Source: Streptomyces sp. B93
GTDB taxonomy: Bacteria; Actinomycetota; Actinomycetes; Streptomycetales; Streptomycetaceae
Reading direction: 5' to 3'
NCBI RefSeq assembly: GCF_018070565.1
Contig: NZ_JAGPXL010000033.1
Coordinates: 16,585 to 80,584 of the forward strand
Length of the DNA: 64,000 nucleotides
A program made the position numbers and the translations under genes. The notes under the pieces are model-generated. The model worked only from the letters and a program-made list of their open reading frames with translations. It did no database searches and was not told the origin of the DNA. Positions 50,631 through 58,478 of the stretch are shown here, one piece after another (within the stretch, counting starts at the first letter, position 1; each line of letters starts with the position of its first letter).

Positions 50631-52055
50631 TCAGCCGCCGGTGGCCGACGCCCCGGCCGCCTTGGCCGCGTCGCGGACCGCCCCGGCCACCGCGCCCGCG
50701 ACCTTGTCGTTGAAGACGCTGGGGACGATGTAGTTCGGGTTCAGCTCGTCCTCGGTCACCACGTCCGCGAGCGCCTTCGCGGCCGCGAGCATCATCTCGG
50801 TGTTGACGGTCCGGGACTGCGCGTCGAGCAGACCGCGGAAGACACCGGGGAAGACCAGCACGTTGTTGATCTGGTTGGGGAAGTCGGAGCGGCCGGTGGC
50901 CACGACCGCCGCCGTCTGGCGGGCGATCGCCGGGTCCACCTCGGGGTCCGGGTTCGCGAGCGCGAAGACGATCGCGCCCTCGGCCATCGCGGCCACGTCG
51001 GTGCCGTCGAGGACGTTCGGGGCGGAGACGCCGATGAAGACGTCGGCGCCGCGCACCGCCTCCTTCAGGGTGCCGGTGACGCCCTCGGGGTTGGTGTTGT
51101 CGGCGATCCAGCGCAGCGCCGAGCCGGGCGCGGCGTCCACGAGGTCCTCGCGGTCGGCGTGCACCACGCCGTGGATGTCGGCGACGACGGCGTGCTTGAC
51201 GCCCGCGGCGATCAGCAGCTTCAGGATGGCCGTACCGGCGGCGCCCGCGCCGGACATCACGACGCGCACGTCACCGATGGACTTGCCGACCACGCGCAGC
51301 GCGTTGGTCAGCGCGGCGAGGACGACGATCGCGGTGCCGTGCTGGTCGTCGTGGAAGACGGGGATGTCGAGGGCCTCGCGCAGCCGGGCCTCGATCTCGA
51401 AGCAGCGGGGCGCGGAGATGTCCTCCAGGTTGATCCCGGCGAAGCCCGGGGCGATCGCCTTGACGATCTCCACGATCGCGTCGGTGTCCTGGGTGTCCAG
51501 GCAGATCGGCCAGGCGTCGATCCCGGCGAACCGCTTGAACAGGGCCGCCTTGCCCTCCATCACCGGCAGCGCGGCCTTCGGCCCGATGTTGCCGAGGCCG
51601 AGCACCGCGGAGCCGTCCGTGACGACGGCGACGGAGTTGCGCTTGATGGTGAGGCGGCGGGCGTCCTCGGGGTTCTCGGCGATCGCCATGCAGACGCGGG
51701 CGACGCCCGGCGTGTAGACCATGGACAGGTCGTCACGGTTGCGGATGGGGTGCTTCGACGCCATCTCGATCTTGCCGCCGAGGTGCATCAGGAAGGTACG
51801 GTCCGAGACCTTGCCGAGCGTGACGCCCTCGATGCCGCGCAGCTTCTCGACGATCTCGTCCGCGTGGGCGGTCGAGCTGGCCGCGATGGTGACGTCGATA
51901 CGGAGCTTCTCGTGGCCGGAAGCGGTGACGTCGAGGCCGGTCACCGAGCCGCCGGAGGACTCCACGGCGGTGGTGAGCTGCGATACGGCGGTTCCGCTCG
52001 CGGGCACCTCCAGCCGGACCGTCATCGAGTAGGAGACGCTGGGCGCCGTTGCCAT
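50631..52055 (-). CDS. NAD-dependent malic enzyme with N-terminal ACT domain
   Basis: 474 residues. Residues about 8-85 fold as an ACT-like domain (SVSYSMTVRLEVPASGTAVSQLTTAVE...). Catalytic part: MVYTPGVARVCMAIAENPEDAR, VTDGSAVLGLGNIGPKAALPVMEGKAALFK, HDDQHGTAIVVLAAL, the Rossmann motif VVMSGAGAAGTAIL and ALANPDPEVDP. Decarboxylates malate to pyruvate with NAD. The gene is preceded on the minus strand by a 313-base gap holding the candidate structured RNA. Confidence 0.96.
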   Translation of the reverse strand: MATAPSVSYSMTVRLEVPASGTAVSQLTTAVESSGGSVTGLDVTASGHEKLRIDVTIAASSTAHADEIVEKLRGIEGVTLGKVSDRTFLMHLGGKIEMASKHPIRNRDDLSMVYTPGVARVCMAIAENPEDARRLTIKRNSVAVVTDGSAVLGLGNIGPKAALPVMEGKAALFKRFAGIDAWPICLDTQDTDAIVEIVKAIAPGFAGINLEDISAPRCFEIEARLREALDIPVFHDDQHGTAIVVLAALTNALRVVGKSIGDVRVVMSGAGAAGTAILKLLIAAGVKHAVVADIHGVVHADREDLVDAAPGSALRWIADNTNPEGVTGTLKEAVRGADVFIGVSAPNVLDGTDVAAMAEGAIVFALANPDPEVDPAIARQTAAVVATGRSDFPNQINNVLVFPGVFRGLLDAQSRTVNTEMMLAAAKALADVVTEDELNPNYIVPSVFNDKVAGAVAGAVRDAAKAAGASATGG

Positions 52056-52165
52056 GGCCGACTTCCTCTTTCACGTGATGCTGGTATGCCGTCCGATCGT
52101 CGCACCTACCGCCGGGTAGGAGGGAGCCGGGTTGGGATTGCGAACGTATTGTTCACCACATGAAT

Positions 52166-52303
52166 CAGCCCCGCGTCAGCTGCTGACGCGGGGCTGTTCG
52201 ACAAGCTCAGTGGCACCGACCCGCCATGCTCGCCTCGCGGCAAGTGGTCGCTCGTAGCGACGAAGGTTGGGCCCGGGGGCTTGGATCGAGCCGGTGCCAC
52301 GTC
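52166..52303 (-). ncRNA. Candidate structured small RNA (minus strand) between the HelD gene and malic enzyme
   Basis: The outermost helix pairs GTGGCACCG with CGGTGCCAC (52210-52218 and 52292-52300). Inside lie GTCGCT-ACG-AGCGAC (52247-52261) and CTTGCC-GCGA-GGCGAG (52229-52244). The last is favoured on the minus strand, where it has a GNRA tetraloop and a G-U wobble; the plus strand would leave a C-A mismatch. A perfect 14-bp hairpin follows (52166-52179 / 52183-52196), serving as a terminator. A TAGCCT box just upstream could be a -10. No matching protein. It is unrelated to any riboswitch class I recognise. Confidence 0.6.
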
Positions 52304-52368
52304 CAGGCTAACAAACGGATCCCGTAAGGCCATTCCCGTACCGGAGGCACTTTCCGGGATCTCCCCCC

Positions 52369-54690
52369 TCAGTCCCGCAGCAGGTCCGGCACCCCGGCCC
52401 CGTCCGGCTCGTCCCGCTCCCCCGAGACGATCGTCAGCTGCTGGGTGGCCCGGGTCAGCGCCACGTACAGCACCCGCAGTCCGGCGGGCGACTCGTCGGC
52501 GATCTCCGCCGGGGAGACGACCACCGTGGCGTCGTACTCCAGGCCCTTGGCCTCCAGGCTGCCGAGGGCGACCACCCGCTCCCCGAGCCCGGCGAGCCAG
52601 CGCGCGGCCTCCTCGCGGCGGTTCATCGCCACGACGACACCGACCGTGCCGTCGACCTGCTCCAGCAGCCGGGCGGCCTCCGCGCGCACGGTCCGCCCCA
52701 CGGACTCCCCGACGACGGCGAAGCGCGGCCGTACGCCCGTGGAGCGCACCGCCGACGGGGACTCGGCGCCGGGCATGGCCAGCTCCAGCACCCTCGCGGC
52801 CAGCTCGGCGATCTCGGCGGGGTTGCGGTAGTTCACGGTGAGGGTGAAGCGGCGGCGCGGCCGGGTGCCGAGTGCCTCGTCGCGGGCCTCGGCGGCCTCG
52901 TCGGGGTCGGACCAGGAGGACTGCGCCGGGTCACCGACGACCGTCCAGGTGGCGTGCCGCCCGCGACGGCCGACCATGCGCCACTGCATCGGCGTGAGGT
53001 CCTGCGCCTCGTCGACGATGACGTGCGCGTACTCGGTGCGCTCCTGCGCGAGGCGCTCGGCGCGCTCGCGCCGGGACTCCTCGCGCACCGGCATCAGCTC
53101 CTCCAGGCCGGTGAGCTGGTCGAGCGGGTCCAGTTCGCGGCGCTTCCGCGGGCGGGCGGGGCTGCCGAGGATCGCCTGGAGTTCGTCGAGCAGGGCGATG
53201 TCGTGCACGGTGCGGCCGTCGCGGCGCAGCGACCGGGCGACCCGGCGCACCTCGCCCGGGTTGAGGATGCGGCGGGCCCAGCGGCCGAGCCGCTTCTCGT
53301 CGGCCATGGCGCGCAGTACGGCGTCGGGGGTCAGCTCCGGCCACCAGGCGTCGAGGAACTCGACGAAGGGGTCCTCGGCGGCGATGTCCTCGTCGAAGGA
53401 GGACCGCAGCTCGGCCGCCAGCTCCGGGTCGGTGTGCCGGGCGGCGGCGCCGGACCGCTCCCACAGGGCGTCCAGCAGCAGACGGCGGGCGCGGGGGCGC
53501 AGCAGGTTGACGGGGGCGGTGCCGCCGAGGGCGGTGCGGCGGATGTCCGCCAGCTCACCGGCGGTCAGCTCCAGGCGGCGGCCGAAGGCGACGACCCGCA
53601 GGACCTCGGGGGAACCGCTCCGCTCCAGCGCGCCGCGGGCGGCCTTGCGCAGCACCCGCAGCATGCGGTGGGAGCCCTTGGCACGGGCGGTGGCCGGGGA
53701 GTCGTACAGGGTCGCCTCCACCCCGTCGACCAGTGAGCCGATCGCCCGGATGGCGACCTGCCCCTCCTCGCCGAGCGACGGCAGCACGCCCTCGGTGTAC
53801 GCCACCAGCAGCGGGGTCGGGGAGACGATCAGGATGCCGCCCGCGTACCGGCGGCGGTCCTGGTAGAGCAGGTAGGCGGCGCGGTGCAGGGCGACGGCGG
53901 TCTTGCCGGTGCCGGGGCCGCCCTCGACGTACGTCACGGAGGCGGCGGGGGCGCGGATGACCTTGTCCTGCTCGGCCTGGATGGAGGAGACGATGTCCCG
54001 CATGGTGTGGCTGCGGGCCCGTCCCAGCGCGGCCATCAGGGCGCCGTCGCCGATGGCGGGCAGTTCGCGGCCGTCCAGGAACGCCTTCAGCTCGGGCCGC
54101 ATGAGGTCGTCCTCGACGCCGAGGACACGCCGCCCCTTGGAGCGGATGACGCGGCGGCGCACGACCCGGCCCGGGTCGACGGGCGTGGCCCGGTAGAAGG
54201 GCGCGGCGGCGGGCGCCCGCCAGTCGATGACCAGCGGGGTGTAGTCCTCGTCGAGGACACCGAGACGGCCGATGTGCAGGGTCTCGGCGATGTCGGCGGT
54301 GTTGTCGGGACGTACGGCGCCCTCCGCCGGTTCGACGGCGGTGTAGGCGCCGTCGGGTCCCTTCTTGCCGTCCTTGCCGCGCAGCAGGTCGATCCGGCCG
54401 AAGAGGAAGTCCTCGAACTCGTTGTTCAGCCGGTTGAGGTGCACACCCGCCCGGAAGACCTGCGCGTCCCGCTCGGCCAGCGCGCCGGGCGTGCCGACCT
54501 GGCCGCGCTGGACGGCGTCGTGCATGAGGAACTCCGCCTCGTGGATCTTCTCCTCCAGGCGGCGGTAGACCCGGTCCAGGTGCTCCTGCTCCCCACCGAT
54601 CTCACGGACGCGTACGGAGTCCTGGCTCGAGCCCCGTTGCGGGTCCCGGTTCGGGTCGAGCGCGGTTTCCTGTTGAGCCTGAGCGGCCAC
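52369..54690 (-). CDS. HelD/HelR-family RNA polymerase-associated ATPase (UvrD/Rep superfamily)
   Basis: 773 residues from GTG 54690 with AAGGGGG upstream. Superfamily 1 motifs: EGGPGTGKTAVALHRAAYLLY (Walker A), VIVDEAQDLTPMQWRMVG, VNYRNPAEIAELAARVLELA, and the C-terminal GLEYDATVVVSPAEI and LYVALTRATQQL. The N-terminal coiled-coil (EQEHLDRVYRRLEEKIHEAEFL) is the RNAP-inserting arm of HelD. These proteins recycle stalled RNA polymerase; the HelR branch in Streptomyces protects against rifamycin. I see no rifamycin-associated element upstream, so which branch is open. Confidence 0.9.
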   Translation of the reverse strand: MAAQAQQETALDPNRDPQRGSSQDSVRVREIGGEQEHLDRVYRRLEEKIHEAEFLMHDAVQRGQVGTPGALAERDAQVFRAGVHLNRLNNEFEDFLFGRIDLLRGKDGKKGPDGAYTAVEPAEGAVRPDNTADIAETLHIGRLGVLDEDYTPLVIDWRAPAAAPFYRATPVDPGRVVRRRVIRSKGRRVLGVEDDLMRPELKAFLDGRELPAIGDGALMAALGRARSHTMRDIVSSIQAEQDKVIRAPAASVTYVEGGPGTGKTAVALHRAAYLLYQDRRRYAGGILIVSPTPLLVAYTEGVLPSLGEEGQVAIRAIGSLVDGVEATLYDSPATARAKGSHRMLRVLRKAARGALERSGSPEVLRVVAFGRRLELTAGELADIRRTALGGTAPVNLLRPRARRLLLDALWERSGAAARHTDPELAAELRSSFDEDIAAEDPFVEFLDAWWPELTPDAVLRAMADEKRLGRWARRILNPGEVRRVARSLRRDGRTVHDIALLDELQAILGSPARPRKRRELDPLDQLTGLEELMPVREESRRERAERLAQERTEYAHVIVDEAQDLTPMQWRMVGRRGRHATWTVVGDPAQSSWSDPDEAAEARDEALGTRPRRRFTLTVNYRNPAEIAELAARVLELAMPGAESPSAVRSTGVRPRFAVVGESVGRTVRAEAARLLEQVDGTVGVVVAMNRREEAARWLAGLGERVVALGSLEAKGLEYDATVVVSPAEIADESPAGLRVLYVALTRATQQLTIVSGERDEPDGAGVPDLLRD

Positions 54691-54764
54691 CGGGCCCCCT
54701 TCTGACGTGCTGGGCAGCCGTCCACCGTACGCGAAGGGGGGCCGGTAAGGCTACGGCCGCGAAC

Positions 54765-55628
54765 TCAGACGGCGACCTCCACCAGGCGTTCCCCGTCGAA
54801 GGTCACGACCTCGAAGTGGTCGATCTCCTCGGGGGTGAAGGCGGCGCCGCCGTGCACGTAGAGGGGCTTCTTGGCCTTGTCGGTGGTGGCGTCCGGGAGG
54901 CCGTAGCCCCAGTCCGGGACGGACCAGGAGGTGACGGTCTCGCGCTCGCCGTTCTTGCCGACGGCGATCAGGGCGCACTTCTGCGGCCCCTTGACGTTCT
55001 TCAGCTCCAGGACCGTATGGGTGCCCCAGGCCTTAGCCTCCATCCCGACGGTGGCGCTGACCTGGGTGTTCGGGTCGGTCGCCGACAGCTTGTCGGACAT
55101 GGTCTCGAAGGCTTCCTCGGCGGGCCCGGCAGTGGGCCCCGCCTCGACGCCGGGGCTCCTCGTGCCCCCGCCGCCGCCCCCGCCGCCGTCGGTGGTCGCC
55201 ACCGCCGCGATCGGCCCGGCGACGATCAGCGCGGCGGCGGCCGCCACCAGGTAGAAGCCCTTGCGGCGCTTGGCGGCGCGGCGCTCGGCGACCTCGTCGA
55301 CCAGCCGCTCCGCCAGCCGTGGGCTGGGCCGCGCGGACAGCGACTCGCCGAGCGCGGGTGTGCTGCCGGTGCCGGGCAGGTCCGCGAGGGCGGCCAGCAT
55401 CGGCTCCATCCCGGCCAGCTCGTCCAGTTGCTGGGCGCACCACTCGCAGCCCGCGAGATGCGCCTCGAAAGCGGTTGCTTCGGCGTCGTCGAGTATCCCG
55501 AGGGCGTAGGCGCCGACGGCTTCGTGTTCGTTCGGGCCGAGCGAACCGCCACCCGATGTCCCCTGCATGGGACCAGCCATACCCGGACCACCCGCTCCGA
55601 ATCCCGAAATCCCCCCGTACCCGCTCAT
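54765..55628 (-). CDS. rsuA: Anti-sigma factor of SigU (zinc-containing ZAS type)
   Basis: 287 residues from ATG 55628, overlapping the sigU stop by one base (TGATG). The zinc anti-sigma domain has HLAGCEWCAQQLDELAG (HxxxCxxC). One transmembrane helix FYLVAAAAALIVAGPIAAVA at about residues 126-145, then an extracytoplasmic domain of about 130 residues (EAFETMSDKLSAT...). It holds SigU at the membrane until a cell-envelope signal releases it. Position next to an ECF sigma gene fixes the assignment. Confidence 0.9.
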   Translation of the reverse strand: MSGYGGISGFGAGGPGMAGPMQGTSGGGSLGPNEHEAVGAYALGILDDAEATAFEAHLAGCEWCAQQLDELAGMEPMLAALADLPGTGSTPALGESLSARPSPRLAERLVDEVAERRAAKRRKGFYLVAAAAALIVAGPIAAVATTDGGGGGGGGTRSPGVEAGPTAGPAEEAFETMSDKLSATDPNTQVSATVGMEAKAWGTHTVLELKNVKGPQKCALIAVGKNGERETVTSWSVPDWGYGLPDATTDKAKKPLYVHGGAAFTPEEIDHFEVVTFDGERLVEVAV

Positions 55629-56206
55629 CACGCCGTCACCCCCCGCTCCTCCAGTGCCAGCTTCATCGAACGCAGGGCGTAGAACACCCGCGAGCGCACG
55701 GTGCCACTCGGTATGCCGAGCGTCTCGGCCGCCTCGTTGACGGTACGCCCCTTGAAGTACGTCTCCACGAGCACCTCCCGGTGGGCCGGGGTCAGGTCGT
55801 CGAGCGCGTCAGACAGCGTCATCAGCCACAGCGCCTTGTCGATCTCGTCCTCCGCGGGGATGACCTCCAGCGGCGACGGGTCGACCTCCTGCGGCCGGGC
55901 CTGCCGGCTGCGGTGGCCGTCGATGACGATGCGCCGGGCGACCGTCACCAGCCAGGGGCGTACCGATCCGGTCGCTCGGTTGAGCTGACCGGCGTTCTTC
56001 CAGGCACGGATGAGCGTCTCCTGCACCACGTCCTCGGCGCGCTGCCGGTCTCCGGCGACCAGGCGCAGCACATAGGCGAGCAGGGGTCCGGCATGCTCCC
56101 GGTACAGGGCGCGCATCAGCTCCTCGTCGGGTTCCGAGGACCCGGACGACATGCGATGTCGGGCCCTCGCACCACGTTCATTGGCCACGACGGAATCCTT
56201 GCGCAC
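55628..56206 (-). CDS. sigU: ECF RNA polymerase sigma factor SigU
   Basis: 192 residues from the GTG at 56206, with GGAGG five bases upstream; the GTG at 56212 overlaps that RBS. Region 2: RALYREHAGPLLAYVLRLVAGDRQRAEDVVQETLIRAWKN. Region 4: LDDLTPAHREVLVETYFKGRTVNEAAETLGIPSGTVRSRVFYALRSMKLAL. A typical ECF sigma with its anti-sigma encoded next. In S. coelicolor SigU affects secretion and differentiation when its anti-sigma is lost. Confidence 0.92.
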   Translation of the reverse strand: MRKDSVVANERGARARHRMSSGSSEPDEELMRALYREHAGPLLAYVLRLVAGDRQRAEDVVQETLIRAWKNAGQLNRATGSVRPWLVTVARRIVIDGHRSRQARPQEVDPSPLEVIPAEDEIDKALWLMTLSDALDDLTPAHREVLVETYFKGRTVNEAAETLGIPSGTVRSRVFYALRSMKLALEERGVTA

Positions 56207-56256
56207 GCCCACCTCCGATGTCCGGGGGTTCCCCCAGCCGGTCGCTCAACGTCGGG

Positions 56257-56282
56257 TACGGAGGCAGGGCGTGACGTGTTCA
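56257..56282 (-). promoter_or_regulatory. Candidate ECF-type promoter upstream of sigU
   Basis: On the minus strand TTTGAAC is followed after 17 bases by CGTA, matching the AAC-N16/17-CGT pattern of ECF-recognised promoters. It would let SigU activate its own gene. One of several possible matches, so tentative. Confidence 0.45.
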
Positions 56283-56411
56283 AAGAGGCGGGACAGTTTT
56301 CTGAGAGATTGGCGTGGCCGGACGGACATCGGGGCACATTCCCGCCGCAAACTCTTCACGATTCCATCACGGCAACGGCTATTGACAGGAAGTCAGTTGC
56401 CGTACGGCGTT

Positions 56412-57002
56412 TCAGGCGCGGGCGGGCTGCGCGCGCCGCCGGTGCCGGGCCACCCGCTCCCGGTTCCCGCACACCTCACTGGAGCACCAGCGCCTGCGGT
56501 GCCCGCGCGAGGTGTCGACGTACACGATCGGGCAGTTGTCGCCCGCGCACTGCCGCAGGCTCGCCCGCGCCGCCGGATCGGTCAGCAGTTCCACGACGTC
56601 CCGCGCCACGGCACCGACCAGCGCCGCGCACTCCGGCGGCCCGGCCAGCCCCCGCACCAGCGCCCCGTCCGGGCCGCGCAGGGCACGCGGGGCGGGGGGC
56701 GCGGCGCGGGCCAGCTCGTTGACCCGGGCCAGCGCGAGATCGTACGGCGGTGCCGGGGCCGCGTGTCTGCCGTACACCAACTGCTGGGTACGGCCGCGCA
56801 GTTCGCGGAAGCCGAGCAGCCAGGAGGCGTCCGCGTGGACCAGCGGGGTGCCGGGCGGGACGAGGCCGGAGCCGGTGATCCAGGCGCACAGCACCTCGAC
56901 CGAGTCGAGCCGTTCGACGGGGTGGGTGGTGGCGAGCAGGTCCAGGCAGACGCGCCCGGTGTCGAACCGCAGCTCGTACGAGGACGAGGGCATGAGGGCC
57001 AC
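56412..57002 (-). CDS. CGNR zinc-finger / ABATE domain protein
   Basis: 196 residues from GTG 57002; GTG 57011 and ATG 56993 are alternatives and no clear RBS decides. N-terminal ABATE domain (FDTGRVCLDLLATTHPVERLDSVEVLCAWI), then RGLAGPPECAALVGAVARDVVELL, and a C-terminal CGNR zinc finger CAGDNCPIVYVDTSRGHRRRWCSSEVCGNRERVARHR (four cysteines). Putative transcription regulators. It sits between sigU and nnaR, all on the minus strand. Confidence 0.83.
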   Translation of the reverse strand: MALMPSSSYELRFDTGRVCLDLLATTHPVERLDSVEVLCAWITGSGLVPPGTPLVHADASWLLGFRELRGRTQQLVYGRHAAPAPPYDLALARVNELARAAPPAPRALRGPDGALVRGLAGPPECAALVGAVARDVVELLTDPAARASLRQCAGDNCPIVYVDTSRGHRRRWCSSEVCGNRERVARHRRRAQPARA

Positions 57003-57130
57003 GTGCGTCACCGCCCAGGGGTCGGCCACAGGAAAGCAGGCGAGGCGCTGGTAAGGCGCTCCTCTCACAGTGCCTGCCCGCTTCCCGGACCGGAACCCCT
57101 CGTACCGGCACACCGGTTCCCCGGGGCTTT

Positions 57131-58354
57131 TCACACGTCGGCGTACTTGGCGTCGGCGGCGGGATCGAGGGCCAGCCGGTAGCCCCGCTTGACGACCGTC
57201 TGGATCAGCTTGGGCGCCCCGAGCGCGGTCCGCAGCCGCGCCATCGCGGTCTCCACGGCGTGCTCGTCCCGCCCCGCGCCCGGCAGCGCCCGCAGCAGGT
57301 CCGCCCGGGCGACCACCCAGCCCGGCCGCCGGGACAACGCCCGCAGCAGGGCCATCCCGGCAGGCGGTACGGGCTTGAGCGCCCCGTCCACCAGCACCGC
57401 GTGCCCGCGGATCTCCACCTTGTGCCCGGCGATCGGCAACGCCCGGGAGCGGGCGGGCAGTTCCTGGCACAGCAACTGCACGAGCGGCCCCAGCCGGAAC
57501 CGCTCCGGCTGCACGGTGTCCACCCCGCGCGCCTGGAGCGGCAGCGCGGTGACCGGCCCGACACAGGCGGGCAGCACCTCGTGGTTGAGCGCGGCGAGCA
57601 GCTCCGGCAGGAGCCTGCGCTCCTCGGCCCGGTTGAGGAGGGACGCGGCGGCGGGCGCGCTGGTGAAGGTGAGCGCGTCCAGCCCGCGCGAGACACAGGC
57701 GTCCAGCAGCCGGTCCACCGGTGAGAGGTCCTCGGGCGGCATCCACCGGTACACGGGCACACCGACGACCTCGGCCCCACCGGCCCGCAGCGACTCGACG
57801 AACCCGGGCAGCGGCTCCCCGTGCAACTGCACGGCGATGCGCCGCCCGTCGATGCCCTCGTCGAGCAGCCGGTCAAGCACTTCCGCCATGGACTCGGAGG
57901 ACGGCGACCAGTGCTCGGTGAGCCCGGCGGCACGGATGGCCCCTTTGACCTTGGGCCCCCGGGCGAGCAGCTCAACCCCGCGCAACTTGTCGAGCAGGGC
58001 CTCCCCAAGCCCCCACCCGTCGGCGGCCTCCACCCACCCCCGGAAGCCGATGGCGGTGGTGGCCACCACCACGTCCGGCACCTGGTCGAGCAGGTCCTTG
58101 GTGGCGGCGAGCAGCTCACCGTCGTCGGAGAGCGGCACGATCCGCAGGGCGGGCGCGTGCAGCACGGTCGCGCCGCGCCGCTGGAGCAGGGCGCCGAGTT
58201 CGTCGGCCCGGCGCGCGGCGGTGACGCCTACGGTGAACCCGGCGAGGGGGCCGTGTTCCACTGCTGCCTCACGGTCCGGCCGCGGCTCGGCCTGGGGCCG
58301 CGGCTCGGCCTCGTTGGGTGAGCGCCGGTCCGGTCGTCGTTGTTCGTCGTACAT
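57131..58354 (-). CDS. nnaR: NnaR-type regulator: uroporphyrinogen-III synthase-like domain plus OmpR-type DNA-binding domain
   Basis: 407 residues from ATG 58354. Residues about 50-285 are a HemD fold (GFTVGVTAARRADELGALLQRRGATVLHAPAL, VQLHGEPLPGFVESLRAGG, LTFTSAPAAASLLNRAE). Residues about 315-400 are a winged helix of the response-regulator C-terminal type (LVDGALKPVPPAGMALLRALSRRPGWVVARADLLRALP...AVETAMARLRTALG). In actinobacteria this fusion is NnaR, which acts with GlnR on nitrate/nitrite assimilation genes. Its neighbour is the nitrate transporter narK. Databases often label it plain HemD, which is misleading. Confidence 0.85.
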   Translation of the reverse strand: MYDEQRRPDRRSPNEAEPRPQAEPRPDREAAVEHGPLAGFTVGVTAARRADELGALLQRRGATVLHAPALRIVPLSDDGELLAATKDLLDQVPDVVVATTAIGFRGWVEAADGWGLGEALLDKLRGVELLARGPKVKGAIRAAGLTEHWSPSSESMAEVLDRLLDEGIDGRRIAVQLHGEPLPGFVESLRAGGAEVVGVPVYRWMPPEDLSPVDRLLDACVSRGLDALTFTSAPAAASLLNRAEERRLLPELLAALNHEVLPACVGPVTALPLQARGVDTVQPERFRLGPLVQLLCQELPARSRALPIAGHKVEIRGHAVLVDGALKPVPPAGMALLRALSRRPGWVVARADLLRALPGAGRDEHAVETAMARLRTALGAPKLIQTVVKRGYRLALDPAADAKYADV

Positions 58355-58478
58355 AACTCTCGTCCCGCACTCGAGTTCGTCTGCCACTTTGTCTGCCACC
58401 TACATGCGGGCGAGCCTGTCAACGGCGCGTGACAGGCTCGGTTCCGCTTGATGTCGCTGGTGTTACGTCGGGTGTGGA

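Noticed and set aside
52292..52320. tRNA-like GGCTCGATCC within the candidate RNA
   Set aside because: No acceptor, D or anticodon arms could be folded around it.
54691..54764. Rifamycin-associated element upstream of the HelD-family gene
   Set aside because: I looked for the inverted repeat known from rifamycin-inducible genes and found none in the 74 bases available.
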